From the NCBI GenBank assembly GCA_013336205.1, contig JAAXUD010000009.1, positions 1 to 16,205 on the forward strand: a stretch of DNA of 16,205 nucleotides. The letters are read 5' to 3'. The position numbers and the translations under genes were made by a program. Under the pieces are notes generated by a model, which worked only from the letters and a program-made list of their open reading frames with translations, was not told where the DNA came from and ran no database searches. Positions 15,066-16,205 of this stretch are shown in pieces. Source of the DNA: Lentimicrobium sp. Its GTDB lineage: Bacteria; Bacteroidota; Bacteroidia; Bacteroidales; Lentimicrobiaceae. How positions within the stretch are numbered: the first letter of the stretch is position 1; the number at the start of each line of letters is the position of its first letter.

Positions 15066-16205
15066 TTATTTGACAAAAACAGCCACAAATTTGCAAACAT
15101 CATAACAGATGCCGCATCCAATGCATTTATCCTCAATGATGAAATGTGGATTACGCGGAGAACCAATGATGGCTGTTGTGGGACATTTTTTAGCACATGC
15201 TGTGCATCCGGTGCACTTGTCGATATCGATATAATAGACTTTCAGGTCTTTACACACACCGGCTCTGCATTTTCTATCAAAGATATGTTCTTCAAACTCC
15301 TCCCTGAAATACTTCATCGCACTTATCAATGGATTCGGAGCTGTTTGCCCGAGTCCACACAATGAAGTGTCGCGGATAACTTCGGCAAGATTTTCCAATT
15401 GTAAAACACCCTTAAAGCGCTCCAGCGTTTCATAGCCGGATTCGTTTACAGGCCTTCTGGTGATATTTTCCAGAATCTCATGCATTCTTCTTGTTCCTTC
15501 ACGACAGGGGATGCATTTGCCGCAACTTTCGCGTTGCAGGAAATCGGTAAAGAACCGGGCAATATCCACCATACAGGTGTCTTCGTCCATAACTACCAGT
15601 CCTCCTGAACCCATGATCGTTCCGGCCTCAGCCAGGGCCTCATAATCTATCTTTACATCAAGCAATTGTTCAGGCAGGCAACTTCCGGAGGGACCACCCA
15701 ACTGAACAGCTTTAATTCTTTTTCCATCTCTGACGCCCCCGGCAATGTAATATATCAGATCTTTAAGTGAAGTGCCCATAGTGACTTCAACCAGCCCGGT
15801 GGTGGTGATTTTCCCGGCCAGGGCAAATACTTTGGTTCCCTTACTCAAGGGCGTTCCAATTCCGTTAAACCAGGCTGGACCGTGTTCAAGAATGGCAGGA
15901 ACATTGGCCAGGGTTTCCACATTATTTACAACAGTAGGTTTGCCAAACAGGCCCCGAGTGGCAGGAAAAGGTGGTTTTGGCCGGGGTGTTCCCCGTTTTC
16001 CTTCAATACTTGATATTAAAGCAGTTTCTTCCCCACACACAAAAGCACCTGCACCCTCGCGAACCTGTATTGTTAAACTATAACCGCTGCTGAGAATATT
16101 ATGGCCCAGCAAACCAGCTTCCGTTGCCTGATTTATTGCCCGCTTGAGTCTGTCAACGGCCAGTGAGTATTCGGCACGCACATAGATGTATGCTTTGTGC
16201 GCATT
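15066..16205 (-). CDS. hydB: NADH-binding flavoprotein subunit of [FeFe]-hydrogenase (HydB/HndC, NuoF-like), N-terminus beyond window
   Basis: Carries NADH and FMN and passes electrons through Fe-S clusters to HydA. The reading frame stays open to the right edge (NAHKAYIYVRAEY, a classic NuoF stretch), so the protein continues upstream; a GTG at 16181 is internal, not the start. Visible parts are the FMN/NADH region GAGAFVCGEETALISSIEGK with the following RPKPPFPA, the N3-type [4Fe-4S] site ESCGKCIPCREG plus TSLCGLG, and a C-terminal extension with two ferredoxin motifs (KCTGCTACAKKCP and KCIGCGICYDVC). That C-terminal pair separates HydB/HndC-type subunits from NuoF of complex I. The usual N-terminal thioredoxin-like [2Fe-2S] domain would lie outside the window. 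It is 21 nt upstream of hydA. Confidence 0.93.
   Translation of the reverse strand, partial: NAHKAYIYVRAEYSLAVDRLKRAINQATEAGLLGHNILSSGYSLTIQVREGAGAFVCGEETALISSIEGKRGTPRPKPPFPATRGLFGKPTVVNNVETLANVPAILEHGPAWFNGIGTPLSKGTKVFALAGKITTTGLVEVTMGTSLKDLIYYIAGGVRDGKRIKAVQLGGPSGSCLPEQLLDVKIDYEALAEAGTIMGSGGLVVMDEDTCMVDIARFFTDFLQRESCGKCIPCREGTRRMHEILENITRRPVNESGYETLERFKGVLQLENLAEVIRDTSLCGLGQTAPNPLISAMKYFREEFEEHIFDRKCRAGVCKDLKVYYIDIDKCTGCTACAKKCPTTAIIGSPRNPHFIIEDKCIGCGICYDVCKFVAVFVK

Overview
The window looks like the chromosome of an anaerobic or facultatively fermentative member of the Bacteroidota. The evidence is a secreted protein with a C-terminal type IX secretion (gliding-motility-type) sorting domain, upstream sequences matching the Bacteroidota -7 element TAnnTTTG, weak or absent Shine-Dalgarno sequences, moderate GC, and a Rex-linked hydrogenase locus. 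I cannot name a genus.

Left part (1-4960): the 5' part of clpB runs leftward out of the window. It is divergent from a rightward group: inorganic pyrophosphatase (followed by a clear hairpin terminator), a small CoA-binding-fold protein, and a secreted adhesin-like protein with a cohesin-like region, a SprB-like repeat, a PKD domain and a T9SS type B sorting domain. The clpB-ppa divergent region carries two near-identical 13-bp palindromes that look like an operator.

Middle (4961-5194): a gene-free stretch between convergent genes is filled by a nested palindrome of about 211 bp. Three separate perfect inverted-repeat blocks share one symmetry centre. It resembles a MITE or REPIN-type element and contains a strong hairpin.

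Right part (5195-16205): eleven consecutive leftward genes, mostly 3-48 nt apart, make a hydrogen-metabolism and redox-signalling locus. In transcription order they are: a NuoF/HydB-type NADH:FMN subunit (cut by the window edge); a 574-residue [FeFe]-hydrogenase HydA; a sensor protein fusing ferredoxin clusters, an [FeFe]-hydrogenase-like domain, a four-Cys Fe-S domain and a histidine kinase; a single-domain response regulator; a receiver-histidine kinase protein; the NADH/NAD+ sensor Rex; RibF (FMN/FAD synthesis); a PhnP-like metallo-beta-lactamase-fold hydrolase; the H-cluster maturase HydG (after a 123-nt gap with its own possible promoter); and two tandem small proteins of the TM1266 'iron-only hydrogenase system regulator' type.

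Proposed logic: HydA with the NADH subunit exchanges electrons between NAD(H), ferredoxin and H2. HydG supplies the CO/CN ligands of the H-cluster, RibF supplies FMN, Rex reads NADH/NAD+, and the hydrogenase-like kinase with its two receivers reads H2 or redox state. The most unusual point is that both H-cluster proteins have Asp where the proton-shuttle Cys normally sits, in a 'SSDCPA' motif replacing TSCCPG. HydA also appears to lack the next Glu of the proton path. None of the phosphorelay proteins here has a DNA-binding output domain.
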